From a virus: 39,614 bases of DNA. A model generated the notes under the pieces. The model saw nothing but the letters and a program-made list of their open reading frames with translations, was not told where the DNA came from and did no database searches. How positions within the stretch are numbered: position 1 is the first letter of the stretch; each line of letters starts with the position of its first letter. A program made the translations under genes and the position numbers. Positions 7,154 to 14,737 of the stretch are shown here, in pieces. The stretch is taken from positions 1 to 39,614 of IMG/VR virus record IMGVR_UViG_3300036800_000147; one strand, 5' to 3'.

Positions 7154-7909
7154 ATGGGCAAGCGTCGTCGCGGCGGTCGGGGTTCATCGAACGCGGGCCG
7201 TCCGAAGAAGGAGGGCGAGCGCTTCCCGAACGGGCAGTTGAAGGCGCGGGGGGCAGTAGGACCCACGGCCGAGATGGTCGCCAAGCGCAAGGTGCTCGCG
7301 GCGGATGGAACGAAGTCGACGTGCCCGCTCGATGCGGCGGTGGCGCAGGGGTGGCTCACCGAAGATCAGCAGAAGGCGGGAAGGCTGTTCGCCAGCCTCT
7401 ACCGCAAGGCGGACACCCAGGGTCCCAGACTGGCGCGAGTGATGCTCCCGGAGACGGTGACGAGCGTCGACGTGCGGGACCTGAAGTTCGCTCAGCTGTC
7501 GGACGAAGAGATCGTCGCGATCTGGGACGCGGTGTTCACCGGCAACGGCGGGGCGCCGATGACGCGGGAGCAGATGGCGGTCAACGCCTCGAAGCTCTGG
7601 CAGCGGCTGGCCTGGGCGATGCGCCCGAAGATACTCGCCGAGCTGCACGCGGTCTGCATCCAGGAGCAATGGCCCAGCTGGCTGCTGCGCCGGATCGAGA
7701 CCAAGGCGAAGCGCGAGGCGATCATCAACCTCGCCACGGCCGAGAAGCGCGCGGTCACGGAGGCGGAGTTGGCGGAGCTGCGCCGCCCCATGCCAGACGC
7801 GGACCAGATGCGGCTCGCCCTGCTGCGCGAAGGGCTGGCGCTGATCAGCGAGGGTCAGTGGCGGCGCGATCCAACCGAGCGAGCGGAGCGCCAAGCGGCC
7901 GTAGCTTGA
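7154..7909 (+). CDS. basic hypothetical protein, possible DNA binder
   Basis: This 251-residue protein has a very basic N-terminus (GKRRRGG...GRPKK, residues 1-20) with a G-R-P-K-K segment like an AT-hook or the start of many phage HTH proteins. A helical body rich in Ala, Glu and Arg follows. A ribosome site GAGGG precedes the ATG. I do not recognise the family. Its position between the replication genes and the packaging genes would suit a regulator. A frame of 471 codons that overlaps it in another phase is judged a shadow. Confidence 0.7.
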   Translation: MGKRRRGGRGSSNAGRPKKEGERFPNGQLKARGAVGPTAEMVAKRKVLAADGTKSTCPLDAAVAQGWLTEDQQKAGRLFASLYRKADTQGPRLARVMLPETVTSVDVRDLKFAQLSDEEIVAIWDAVFTGNGGAPMTREQMAVNASKLWQRLAWAMRPKILAELHAVCIQEQWPSWLLRRIETKAKREAIINLATAEKRAVTEAELAELRRPMPDADQMRLALLREGLALISEGQWRRDPTERAERQAAVA

Positions 7910-7969
7910 CGGAATGCCTGAAAAGGCTGAGTTTTCCGGCTCACGTAATGTCAGGGAAGGGAACTGCGC

Positions 7970-8167
7970 ATGTCGCCAGCCGAACAGCAGCGCCGGGGTC
8001 GTGCGGCTCAACGACTCGCCAGACAGCAAGCGCCGCGTCAGATCACCGTGAGCGACATGCGCCGGGTCGAGGATGCCGTCTTCAAGCGGCGTCGGAAGGC
8101 CGAAAAGCTTCAAAGGCTTGCCGGCCGAGCGCAAACAGCAGTTCGCCCAGCGACCACGCCAGCCTGA
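7970..8167 (+). CDS. small Arg-rich protein (65 aa)
   Basis: The ATG has an excellent ribosome site (AGGGAAGGGA ending about eight bases upstream). The product is helical and strongly basic (many Arg and Gln), which suits nucleic acid binding. Its 3' 86 bases overlap the end of a minus-strand gene (8082-8243), so the two are convergent. The C-terminal end is low complexity (Ala, Thr, Pro). Confidence 0.5.
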   Translation: MSPAEQQRRGRAAQRLARQQAPRQITVSDMRRVEDAVFKRRRKAEKLQRLAGRAQTAVRPATTPA

Positions 8168-8243
8168 TCGCGGAGACGACGAGCCCGCAGATCGCGAACA
8201 GCACGAAGAACGCGATGATGAGGAAGACGGCGATGAACCTCAC
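8082..8243 (-). CDS. small single-pass membrane protein (53 aa)
   Basis: A GTG start at 8243-8241 overlaps the stop of the upstream minus-strand gene (GTGA). Residues about 3-25 form one strongly hydrophobic helix (F-I-A-V-F-L-I-I-A-F-F-V-L-F). An amphipathic, partly aromatic C-terminal segment follows. A role at the host membrane is inferred, with no homologue recognised. It overlaps the 3' end of the plus-strand gene at 7970-8167. Confidence 0.55.
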   Translation of the reverse strand: MRFIAVFLIIAFFVLFAICGLVVSAIRLAWSLGELLFALGRQAFEAFRPSDAA

Positions 8244-8482
8244 GGGACCATCGCCTTCAGCTTGCGAGGGAGCGGGCGATCAAGGTTCGTATCGATGATC
8301 TCGCCCTCCTCGAACCAGCCCTTCGTCTCCCAGATCATCATGAGCCCGCACCGGCAGGCGCCCACGTCGATCTGCCCGGACCACGGCGTGACGATGATCG
8401 AGTTGACTCCCCGCCCTTGCAGCGCCTGGCACACCGTGTGACGATGCACCCAGTACAGGGACAGTGCGAGCCAACGGGGCAT
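8240..8482 (-). CDS. hypothetical protein (80 aa)
   Basis: The ATG at 8482 has GGAG about nine bases upstream on the minus strand and lies 28 bases after a promoter-like element (8510-8537). The N-terminus is aromatic and moderately hydrophobic. A C-R-C-G pair lies in the middle, and the end is acidic then basic. Together with the small membrane protein that follows, it forms a two-gene leftward operon inside the rightward block. The function is unknown. Confidence 0.65.
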   Translation of the reverse strand: MPRWLALSLYWVHRHTVCQALQGRGVNSIIVTPWSGQIDVGACRCGLMMIWETKGWFEEGEIIDTNLDRPLPRKLKAMVP

Positions 8483-8509
8483 CTTTATTCTCCAATGCGA
8501 GGTAAAGAC

Positions 8510-8537
8510 GATATCCACACAATCGGCGGACTGTAAA
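8510..8537 (-). promoter_or_regulatory. minus-strand promoter, TTTACA-N16-GATATC
   Basis: On the minus strand the -35-like TTTACA (8537-8532) and the -10-like GATATC (8515-8510) are 16 bases apart, just upstream of the gene at 8482. It resembles the promoters at 23208, 24264 and 25205. It lies within 35 bases of the GTG start of the divergent ParB-methyltransferase gene (8541). Confidence 0.5.
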
Positions 8538-8540
8538 GAC

Positions 8541-9899
8541 GTGCAGATCGAAACCCGCACCATTGCATCGCTCCGTCTTTACCCCGGAAACGCACGCACC
8601 CATTCGGAAGAACAGGTCGCGCAGATCGCCGCGTCGATCACCGAGTTCGGATTCACAAACCCGGTTCTGATCGCGGAGGACGGCGAGATCATCGCTGGAC
8701 ATGGGCGCGTCATGGCGGCGCAGAGCCTGGGTCTGACCGAAGTTCCGACAATCGCCCTGGGCCACCTGACGGCCGATCAGCGCCGAGCCTACATGATCGC
8801 GGACAACAAACTCGCGCTCAACGCCGGATGGGACGAGGAGTTGCTGCGAGCCGAGCTAGAAGCGCTCGAAGCAGCCAACTTCGACCTTGGCGTCACCGGC
8901 TTCTCCGACGAGGAACTGCGCGTCCTCATGGCCGTGCCGAATGAACGCGACCCTGACGAGACGCCGCCAGTCGAGGCCGAGGCGGTCTCGCGGATCGGTG
9001 ATGTCTGGCTGCTCGGCGAGCATCGGCTGATGTGCGGCGACTCAACGGGTGCGGATGATGTGGCGAGGCTGCTGGACGGCAAGCGCGCGGATTGTGTGTT
9101 CACGTCGCCGCCCTACGGCGTAGGCGTCGATTACGGCGCCACGTACAGCGACACGCTCGACAACCTGCGCGGCATGCTTCCGAAGATGGCGGCCTTGTGG
9201 ATAGACGCCGTGCAGCCGGGCGGCTTCGCAGTGGTGAACTTCGGCGATATCGTAGCCGGCGCGGTCGCGGGCGCAGAGCCGTGCGAATACCCGATGGCGC
9301 TAGAATACTGGGGACCATTCAGAGACGCGGGCTGGCGGCTTTGGTCGCGGCGCGTCTGGTGCAAACCGAACGCTCGCACTCACTCGCCGTGGGCTATTCA
9401 GTCCAATCGCGCCGCGTCTGACTGGGAACACGTTTGGACATGGAAAGCGCCCGGTCGCGCGGTGCTGGGTCGGGTCAATGGTGAGCACCAGAGCGCGAAC
9501 GGATGGTTCGACACGACATCCGAGCATGGCGTTGATCTCGGCAAAGACACGCATGGTGCTGGGATGGCTGTCGCGCTCCCCGTCAGGATGTTGGCGATCC
9601 ATGTGCGCGCAGGGCACGGCGTCCTGGAACCGTTCAGTGGAACCGGCACGACAATCACGGCGGCCGAGATGACGGGGCGGCGCTGCTACGCGATGGAGAT
9701 ATCGCCGCAGTACGTCGATGTCTCCGTCCGCCGCTGGGAGCAGTTCACCGGCCGCGAGGCGACGCTGGAGGCCGATGGCCGCACCTTCGCCGATGTGGCT
9801 GATGCAAGGATCGCCGAGAAGCGCCTAGCCGAGATCGCCGCAGACCCTATGACGCTGGTCTCTGGCGCTGAACTTGAACAACGGCTGGCTGCGCTATGA
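8541..9899 (+). CDS. ParB-domain/DNA methyltransferase fusion
   Basis: A 452-residue protein. Residues about 5-95 form a ParB/Srx-like domain (N-A-R-T-H, then IIAGHGRVMA, the phosphate-binding GHGR region). Residues about 150-400 form a beta-type methyltransferase: SPPYGVG (about 189-195, motif IV) and FSGTGTT (about 364-370, motif I). SPPY is often seen in N4-cytosine enzymes, but N6-adenine is possible. ParB-methylase fusions are common in phages and prophages. The start is a GTG with no strong ribosome site. It is the second methylase in the window. It is coupled to the small terminase by ATGA. Confidence 0.9.
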   Translation: MQIETRTIASLRLYPGNARTHSEEQVAQIAASITEFGFTNPVLIAEDGEIIAGHGRVMAAQSLGLTEVPTIALGHLTADQRRAYMIADNKLALNAGWDEELLRAELEALEAANFDLGVTGFSDEELRVLMAVPNERDPDETPPVEAEAVSRIGDVWLLGEHRLMCGDSTGADDVARLLDGKRADCVFTSPPYGVGVDYGATYSDTLDNLRGMLPKMAALWIDAVQPGGFAVVNFGDIVAGAVAGAEPCEYPMALEYWGPFRDAGWRLWSRRVWCKPNARTHSPWAIQSNRAASDWEHVWTWKAPGRAVLGRVNGEHQSANGWFDTTSEHGVDLGKDTHGAGMAVALPVRMLAIHVRAGHGVLEPFSGTGTTITAAEMTGRRCYAMEISPQYVDVSVRRWEQFTGREATLEADGRTFADVADARIAEKRLAEIAADPMTLVSGAELEQRLAAL

Positions 9900-10387
9900 G
9901 CGACTTGGGTCAACGCCGGCCGCAGCCGGAAGACATCCCTGGCATCCTGGACGACATTGCGAAGGGCTCGTCTTTACGCCAAGCTTGCATCGCGCGGGGC
10001 ATGCACGTCCCAAACACGTATGACTTCCTCAAGGACGATCCGCGCCTATGGGAAAAATACACACGCGCGAAGGAGCTACGCAGCGGCGTCCAAGAGGATC
10101 AGGCATTGGCGCTCACCTTGGCGGCGGCGACCGGTCGCAAGTTCGAGGGCCAGACGATCAAGCCCGAGGGCGTGCGCGTCCACCTCGACGCGGTTAAGTG
10201 GTCAGCAGGACGGATGGCCGACAAGACGGTGAATGTGAAGCACTCTGGCAATGTCGGAATCTTTGACCCCTCCACGCTCTCAGACGAGCGACTCGCTGCG
10301 CTCCAATCCGCTTTGGGAGACGCTCCCGCCGGCGGACGAGCTGCGGAGGATAGTGAACGCGGAGATATCGAAGAGGGCGGCGAATAA
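9896..10387 (+). CDS. terminase small subunit
   Basis: A 163-residue protein with an N-terminal helix-turn-helix (residues about 12-50, including G-S-S-L-R-Q-A-C and T-Y-D-F-L) that fits the DNA-recognition domain of small terminases. A helical oligomerisation part follows, then an acidic, Gly-rich tail. Its place directly before the large terminase and its size agree. It would bind the packaging site and control the large subunit. Its 3' 137 bases overlap the start assigned to the large subunit. Confidence 0.75.
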   Translation: MSDLGQRRPQPEDIPGILDDIAKGSSLRQACIARGMHVPNTYDFLKDDPRLWEKYTRAKELRSGVQEDQALALTLAAATGRKFEGQTIKPEGVRVHLDAVKWSAGRMADKTVNVKHSGNVGIFDPSTLSDERLAALQSALGDAPAGGRAAEDSERGDIEEGGE

Positions 10388-12956
10388 GCTGCTGCGGGAG
10401 TTGGGGGATCGGGCGCTCACTCCGCAGCCTGGGCCTCAGCAGAGCTTCCTCGAAAGCGTTGCCGACATTGCGATATATGGCGGGGCCGCAGGTAGTGGGA
10501 AGGCGCTGAGCCTCGAAACGCCGCTCGCCACCGCCGATGGCTGGACCACCATGGGCGCCGTGAAGGAGGGAGACTGCCTCTTCGATGAAGGGGGTCGCAC
10601 CTGCAAGGTCACGGCGGTGCATGACGTGATCGAGCGCCCGGACAGCTACCGGGTGACATTCAGCGACGGGACGTGGTTGGATGCATGCGCTGATCACCAA
10701 TGGCACACGTTCGACGCCAAGGACCTCGCGAGCCTTACGAGACGGAACCCCGAATGGCGCGCGGCGCGGCGGGCGAAACGGAAAAGTCGAGCGACGGGAA
10801 ATAACTCGGCAAAGTTCGTCGCCGCGATAGCCGTGGCAAATGCTGAGAGAGGCCGACGTGCAGCCCAAGCGCTCCCTAGCGGCGCTATCCGAACTACGGC
10901 TGAGATCGCCGTTAGCGTGCGGACCGCCTCCGGACGGGCGAACCATGCGATCCCACTAGCTAAGGCGCTTGATTTGCCCGGGGGGGCGTTGCCACTTGAT
11001 CCATACGTCCTGGGCGCGTGGCTGGGCGACGGCGTGACGATCACCGGGCGGATGTCTGCTGCTGATACCGATGTCATCGGGGAGATTGAAAAAGCGGGAT
11101 TTGAGACGCGGAAAGTCCCATCGGCGAAGTATGGCTATCGTATAATCGGGCTGACGGCCGTGCTGAGAGATGTCGGCTTGCTCGGTCATAAGCATGTCCC
11201 GCAGGCATATCTCCGCGCCTCCGCTGAGCAGCGGTTCGCGCTGCTGCAAGGCCTAATGGACACCGACGGAACGTGTGCCAAGAGTGGGGCGTGCGAGTTC
11301 ACGACAACGAGTCCTGCCCTTAGGGACGGGATGGCCGAGCTGCTGGCCACGCTGGGCATCAAGTCTAACTGGAACGAAAGCCGCGCTTTGCTTTACGGCA
11401 AGGACTGTGGGCCACGTTGGCGCTTCACCTACACGACTCCGACGCCCGTGTTCAGGCTGCCGCGAAAGCTTGCAAGGCAGTGTCGTGATGGACGTCGAAC
11501 GGCTCAGTTCCGTTATATCGTGAGGTGCGAACGCATCGCGCCAGTTCGAATGCGCTGTATCAGCGTCGACTCGCCAAGCCACCTGTATCTGGCTGGGCCG
11601 CATATGGTCCCCACGCACAACAGCTTTGCGCTACTATTGGAGCCTCTTAAGCACATCGATAACGCGGGCTTTGGCGCGGTCTACTTCCGGCGGTCCAGTG
11701 TTCAGATCAGGAATGAAGGCGGCTTGTGGGATGAGAGCGTAAAGCTCTATCCGATACGCGAGGGAATACCGAATAGCCGGCTGTTCTGGAAGTTCCCCAC
11801 CGGCGCGACAATATCGTTTGCTCACCTGGAGTACGATAAGACCGTGCTGGACTGGCATGGTTCGCAGATTTGCTTGATCTGCATGGATGAATTGACCCAC
11901 TTTAGTGCATATCAGTTCTGGTACATGGTATCGCGCAACCGCTCTACTTGCGGGATCAGGCCGTATATGCGGTCTACTTGTAACCCGGATGCGGATAGCT
12001 GGGTCGCTGACCTCATAAGCTGGTGGATCGACCAAGATACGGGCTATCCGATCCTGAGCCGGGCGGGCGTGCTGCGGTGGTTCGTGCGCGTGGGGGACAA
12101 GCTGATCTGGGCCGATCACCCCGAGGAACTGGTCGGCTACACGATGCCGCTGACGGGCGATCCGATCCCCCCCACGAGCCTGACCTTCATCCCTGGCCGG
12201 TTGAGCGACAACCAAGCGCTGATCCGCGCGAACCCCAGCTATGAGGCGCGCCTGCTCTCGCTCCCACCGGTCGAGCGCGAACGCCTGCTCTATGGCAACT
12301 GGAAGATCAGGCACACAGGCCGGGCGTTCTTCGATCTTCAGGCGCTGCTGGTCGACGGCCAGCCTGTCCAGCCGCCGAAGCGCTGCGATGAGATATTCGC
12401 GGTCATCGACTCGGCGACCAAGACCGGCAAGGCGAACGACGCGACCGCCGTCGTGTGGTGCGCTCGCACGAAGGCGGGGGCATATCCGCACCCGGTCGCG
12501 GTGCTCGATTGGGACACGATACAGCTGGAAGGGTCGCTGCTCGAAGCATGGCTCCCCTCTGTCCTGCAACGAGGCCAGGAACTGGCCCGCCAGTGCGGCG
12601 CCCGTCGCGGCTTCGTCGGCGTTTGGATCGAGGACAAGGACAGCGGCCAAATCCTCTTGCAGCAGGCGAGGCGGAAGGAGCTGCCAGCCTACGCCATCGA
12701 CTCCAAGGTCACTGGCAAGGGCAAAGACGAGCGGGCGCTAGGTGTCTCGGGCTACGTCTACAACGGGCAGGTCAAACTCACCGAGCACGCGTTCCACAAG
12801 ACGGTCGATCTGAAGGGCGTGAGCAAGAACCACATGATCTCGCAGATCGAGAACTTCCAGATCGCCGATCCGGCGGCGGCCAAGCGCGCTGACGACTTGT
12901 TAGATGCCTGGGTGTATGCAATCGTGGTCGCCCTTGAGACCGGGAGGATCGAGTGA
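10251..12956 (+). CDS. terL: terminase large subunit interrupted by an intein
   Basis: A 901-codon frame. Residues 1-84 and 458-901 are the terminase. The ATPase Walker A GGAAGSGK-S (77-84 plus 458) is split by an intein, and Walker B LICMDE falls at about 542-547. The nuclease domain follows, with VIDSATKTG (about 716-724) giving the first Asp and IEDKDS further on. The mature protein would be about 528 residues, normal for the family. It cuts and pumps DNA into proheads. The ATG at 10251 gives a long overlap with the small subunit; GTG 10353 (before N-A-E-I-S) is an alternative. The first 400 bases after the intein have lower GC than the rest of the gene. Confidence 0.9.
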   Translation: MSESLTPPRSQTSDSLRSNPLWETLPPADELRRIVNAEISKRAANKLLRELGDRALTPQPGPQQSFLESVADIAIYGGAAGSGKALSLETPLATADGWTTMGAVKEGDCLFDEGGRTCKVTAVHDVIERPDSYRVTFSDGTWLDACADHQWHTFDAKDLASLTRRNPEWRAARRAKRKSRATGNNSAKFVAAIAVANAERGRRAAQALPSGAIRTTAEIAVSVRTASGRANHAIPLAKALDLPGGALPLDPYVLGAWLGDGVTITGRMSAADTDVIGEIEKAGFETRKVPSAKYGYRIIGLTAVLRDVGLLGHKHVPQAYLRASAEQRFALLQGLMDTDGTCAKSGACEFTTTSPALRDGMAELLATLGIKSNWNESRALLYGKDCGPRWRFTYTTPTPVFRLPRKLARQCRDGRRTAQFRYIVRCERIAPVRMRCISVDSPSHLYLAGPHMVPTHNSFALLLEPLKHIDNAGFGAVYFRRSSVQIRNEGGLWDESVKLYPIREGIPNSRLFWKFPTGATISFAHLEYDKTVLDWHGSQICLICMDELTHFSAYQFWYMVSRNRSTCGIRPYMRSTCNPDADSWVADLISWWIDQDTGYPILSRAGVLRWFVRVGDKLIWADHPEELVGYTMPLTGDPIPPTSLTFIPGRLSDNQALIRANPSYEARLLSLPPVERERLLYGNWKIRHTGRAFFDLQALLVDGQPVQPPKRCDEIFAVIDSATKTGKANDATAVVWCARTKAGAYPHPVAVLDWDTIQLEGSLLEAWLPSVLQRGQELARQCGARRGFVGVWIEDKDSGQILLQQARRKELPAYAIDSKVTGKGKDERALGVSGYVYNGQVKLTEHAFHKTVDLKGVSKNHMISQIENFQIADPAAAKRADDLLDAWVYAIVVALETGRIE
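10503..11621 (+). mobile_element. class 3-type intein with LAGLIDADG endonuclease
   Basis: In-frame insertion of 373 residues inside the terminase Walker A, between GSGK and Ser. It starts with Ala1 (not Cys or Ser) and ends His372-Asn373 before Ser+1. Block B carries D-H-Q-W with Trp67, block F R-C-I-S-V-D with Cys352, and block G V-P-T-H-N with Thr371: the Trp-Cys-Thr triplet that defines class 3 inteins, in which Cys of block F starts splicing. Between them lie LGAWLGDG and LLQGLMDTDG, two LAGLIDADG motifs of a homing nuclease. All key residues look intact, so both splicing and homing may be active. Confidence 0.9.
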
Positions 12957-13216
12957 TGCGAGTTCTGATCGTCGCCATGCTGATCGCGGCGGGAGTGGGC
13001 GTTGCGGCTGCGGACTCGGCTCGCCCGGCGGTTCGCTGTCACTTCCGCGACGGGGAAATCCTATCGGCGGCCAAGCTCAATCGGGCTTGTCATACGCACT
13101 CTTTCTACGGGGGGGAGCAGATCACGGCGGCCGATCTAAACAGCTTCTGCCACACGACGAAGTTCAGGCCGGGCCGACTCACGGCTGCTGAGCTGAACGC
13201 GGCGCTGTGCCGATGA
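12956..13216 (+). CDS. exported small protein with three Cys-containing repeats
   Basis: The start is ATG 12956 (GTG 12953 is possible), overlapping the terminase stop. Residues 1-20 are a signal peptide (basic, then V-L-I-V-A-M-L-I-A-A, then A-A-A cut site). The rest has three repeats of about 20 residues with the pattern F-x-x-G-x-x-[LI]-[ST]-A-A-x-L-N, each with a Cys nearby (Cys before F or after N). Similar T-A-A-D-L-N units occur in phage tail fibre proteins. Here they are exported alone, so a role in the periplasm or in superinfection exclusion is possible. Weak inference. Confidence 0.7.
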   Translation: MRVLIVAMLIAAGVGVAAADSARPAVRCHFRDGEILSAAKLNRACHTHSFYGGEQITAADLNSFCHTTKFRPGRLTAAELNAALCR

Positions 13217-13395
13217 TCTTCGTCTCCCGCCTTGATCGCCCGTTCCCGGCCGCGACCTCGCGCTATTGGCGGGCCAAGTGTGCGTGGACCGACTTCTGGA
13301 CGCATCGGAAGGTGTGTGTGGCGCACGTCGGCTGCATCGTTGGCCGGCATCACGTCGTGGTCAGCGTGCCGCTGATCGGCTGGAAACCGGCTTGA
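13213..13395 (+). CDS. hypothetical protein (60 aa)
   Basis: Starts at ATG 13213 overlapping the previous stop (ATGA). The product is basic and rich in Trp, His and Cys (W-R-A-K-C-A-W, K-V-C-V-A-H-V-G-C). The Cys/His set may bind metal. No family recognised. Confidence 0.5.
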   Translation: MIFVSRLDRPFPAATSRYWRAKCAWTDFWTHRKVCVAHVGCIVGRHHVVVSVPLIGWKPA

Positions 13396-13461
13396 CGCCG
13401 CGAGCGAACGGCGCGTAGATCAGCCGGATCGCCGCGCAAAGGCCAAAAGGAGGGCTTCGAC

Positions 13462-13731
13462 ATGGCTCATATGGGTTATCTCTACGGCTTCGTCGCCCTG
13501 ATCGTGGTGCTGACCGCTCCGTTCTTCTGGTTCGGGGAACGCGCCCGGCTCTTCTTCAAGAGCATCTGGGACATCTCCTTCCAGCTGACGGAGCCGATCT
13601 GGCGGCTCGCCGTCACCTTCGTGGTCGACCCGTGGGCCGTGCTTCAGTCTCGAATGCGGGCCTTCTCCGCGCGCCTGATGTCCACCGAGACCGTGATCTC
13701 CGCCGGCTGCGGGCTCCGTCTGGCGACCTAA
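13462..13731 (+). CDS. membrane-anchored hypothetical protein (89 aa)
   Basis: The ATG follows a strong AGGAGG site. Residues about 5-27 form one membrane helix (L-Y-G-F-V-A-L-I-V-V-L-T-A-P-F-F-W-F). An aromatic, amphipathic segment with several Trp and Phe follows. It lies just before a transcription terminator, so it closes the packaging operon. A lysis-related role (holin-like) is possible but not shown, since it has only one clear membrane helix. Confidence 0.65.
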   Translation: MAHMGYLYGFVALIVVLTAPFFWFGERARLFFKSIWDISFQLTEPIWRLAVTFVVDPWAVLQSRMRAFSARLMSTETVISAGCGLRLAT

Positions 13732-13769
13732 GTTACTCCCCAGGGGGACGAGCGGCCAAGCCGCTGTGT

Positions 13770-13808
13770 GGGCCGATCCTTCCAACGAGGGGTCGGCCCT
13801 TTTGTTTT
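13770..13808 (+). terminator. rho-independent terminator
   Basis: Stem GGGCCGA (13770-13776) pairs with TCGGCCC (13793-13799), followed directly by TTTTGTTTT. This is the clearest terminator in the window. It ends the terminase operon after the gene at 13462-13731. Confidence 0.85.
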
Positions 13809-13851
13809 CCGCAAAGCTGGGCCATCCTCACCCGATCCAGGGGAGGCTGTC

Positions 13852-14226
13852 ATGCCTGAAAAGATCGATCATCGAGTGGTGCGCGCGATGGAGCGCTATG
13901 GCGTCGAGTTGACGCCGATGGACGTGCGCGAGATCGCCAAGCTGGCGACGGTGCAGAACATCGGCCGGCGGATGGAAGATGGGACCGCCGTGCATGTGAT
14001 CTGCTGGCGCGGCACGACGTTCGCCGCCTTGATCGCACAAGGGGATCACGGCCCGGTCGTCTGCACGTTCATGCCGGCGGACTACTTCACGCCGATGCGC
14101 CGCCGTAACGGTGAGAGCGTGGTGTTCAAGAAGGCTGGGAAGCTGCGCAGCCACGCGAAGACCAAGCGGTTCGCGCGGCGCATCGGACACCGGATCGCAG
14201 CTGACCCGGTGTCCGGCGAGGCTTAG
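13852..14226 (+). CDS. hypothetical protein (124 aa)
   Basis: The ATG at 13852 has GGGAGG seven bases upstream; a longer frame from 13768 would start inside the terminator. The product is basic with a conserved-looking core (A-V-H-V-I-C-W-R-G-T-T-F-A-A-L-I) of beta strands and a very basic C-terminus. No family recognised. Confidence 0.65.
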   Translation: MPEKIDHRVVRAMERYGVELTPMDVREIAKLATVQNIGRRMEDGTAVHVICWRGTTFAALIAQGDHGPVVCTFMPADYFTPMRRRNGESVVFKKAGKLRSHAKTKRFARRIGHRIAADPVSGEA

Positions 14227-14360
14227 ACGGTCGCGCGTTCGTAGATCGTGAACTTGCCGCTGGCGTGCTGCCAGACGAGCACGACGCTGGGCGCGCGGGT
14301 TTCGGGGTCGTGGATCAGGAAGCCGACGATCTCGCCGCCGACGCCCTTCGGGGTCTTCAC
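14223..14360 (-). CDS. possible minus-strand small protein without a normal start
   Basis: Minus-strand translation ending at 14223 gives a protein-like sequence (G-G-E-I-V-G-F-L-I-H-D-P-E-T-R, then V-V-L-V-W-Q-H-A-S-G-K-F-T-I-Y-E-R). The sense continues upstream to about 14425, but the only usual start in the frame is GTG at 14360, which would drop about 22 plausible residues. Either the start is a rare codon (ATT near 14425), or the 5' end has been lost or shifted. It converges with the gene at 13852, sharing four bases. Confidence 0.4.
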   Translation of the reverse strand: MKTPKGVGGEIVGFLIHDPETRAPSVVLVWQHASGKFTIYERATV

Positions 14361-14415
14361 GCGCCAGAGTCGGGTTCTCCCGGTGGCTGGTGCGCCAACA
14401 CTCGCTTCGTAGCGC

Positions 14416-14444
14416 TTGACGTAAATAGAATAAAGCGAATAAAG
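14416..14444 (+). promoter_or_regulatory. AT-rich promoter-like island
   Basis: TTGACG (14416-14421) is followed 17 bases later by ATAAAG (14439-14444), in a short AT-rich tract with a repeated AATAAAG. It stands out in a GC-rich genome. It lies directly before the gene at 14453. The -10 match is poor and the start would be almost leaderless, so the call is tentative. Confidence 0.35.
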
Positions 14445-14452
14445 ACGTCGCC

Positions 14453-14737
14453 ATGACGCGCAAGCTGATCAATTTCAACATCGACTTAGAGGCGCTTGCG
14501 CGGATCGATGCCGAGGCCCATCGGCACGGCATGAACCGCACGACCTACTTCCTCCACTGCTGCGATCCTGGGAAGGGCGAGCGAACGACCGTGGAGCGCA
14601 GCGGTCCCAAGCGCGGCGACGGCGGCGCACGGGTCAAGCGCGGACTGGAAGAAGCGATTGCGGGCAACGTGACGAGAACCACCGTTCAGGTCGGTCCCCG
14701 CACGTTCCGCCCAGGCGAGAGGCTGAAGCCGAGATGA
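14453..14737 (+). CDS. ribbon-helix-helix-like small protein
   Basis: The first 45 residues (K-L-I-N-F-N-I-D strand, then two helices with R-I-D-A-E-A-H-R-H and N-R-T-T-Y-F-L) fit a ribbon-helix-helix DNA-binding domain of the CopG/Arc kind. The rest is basic and looks disordered. It may repress genes in this region. It starts a plus-strand run of overlapping genes up to 16235. Confidence 0.6.
   Translation: MTRKLINFNIDLEALARIDAEAHRHGMNRTTYFLHCCDPGKGERTTVERSGPKRGDGGARVKRGLEEAIAGNVTRTTVQVGPRTFRPGERLKPR

Noticed and set aside
6249-7187. 312-codon minus frame opposite the DNA methyltransferase
   Set aside because: Shadow of a GC-rich gene whose real frame carries DPPY and FDPFMGSGTT motifs.
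6883-8298. 471-codon plus frame across the methylase end and the gene at 7154
   Set aside because: Composition is Gly/Arg/Ala-rich with no motif, and it conflicts with better supported genes in another phase.
12338-12741. Frames in other phases within the terminase nuclease domain
   Set aside because: Products are Arg/Ser-rich shadows; the terminase frame has the nuclease acidic residues.
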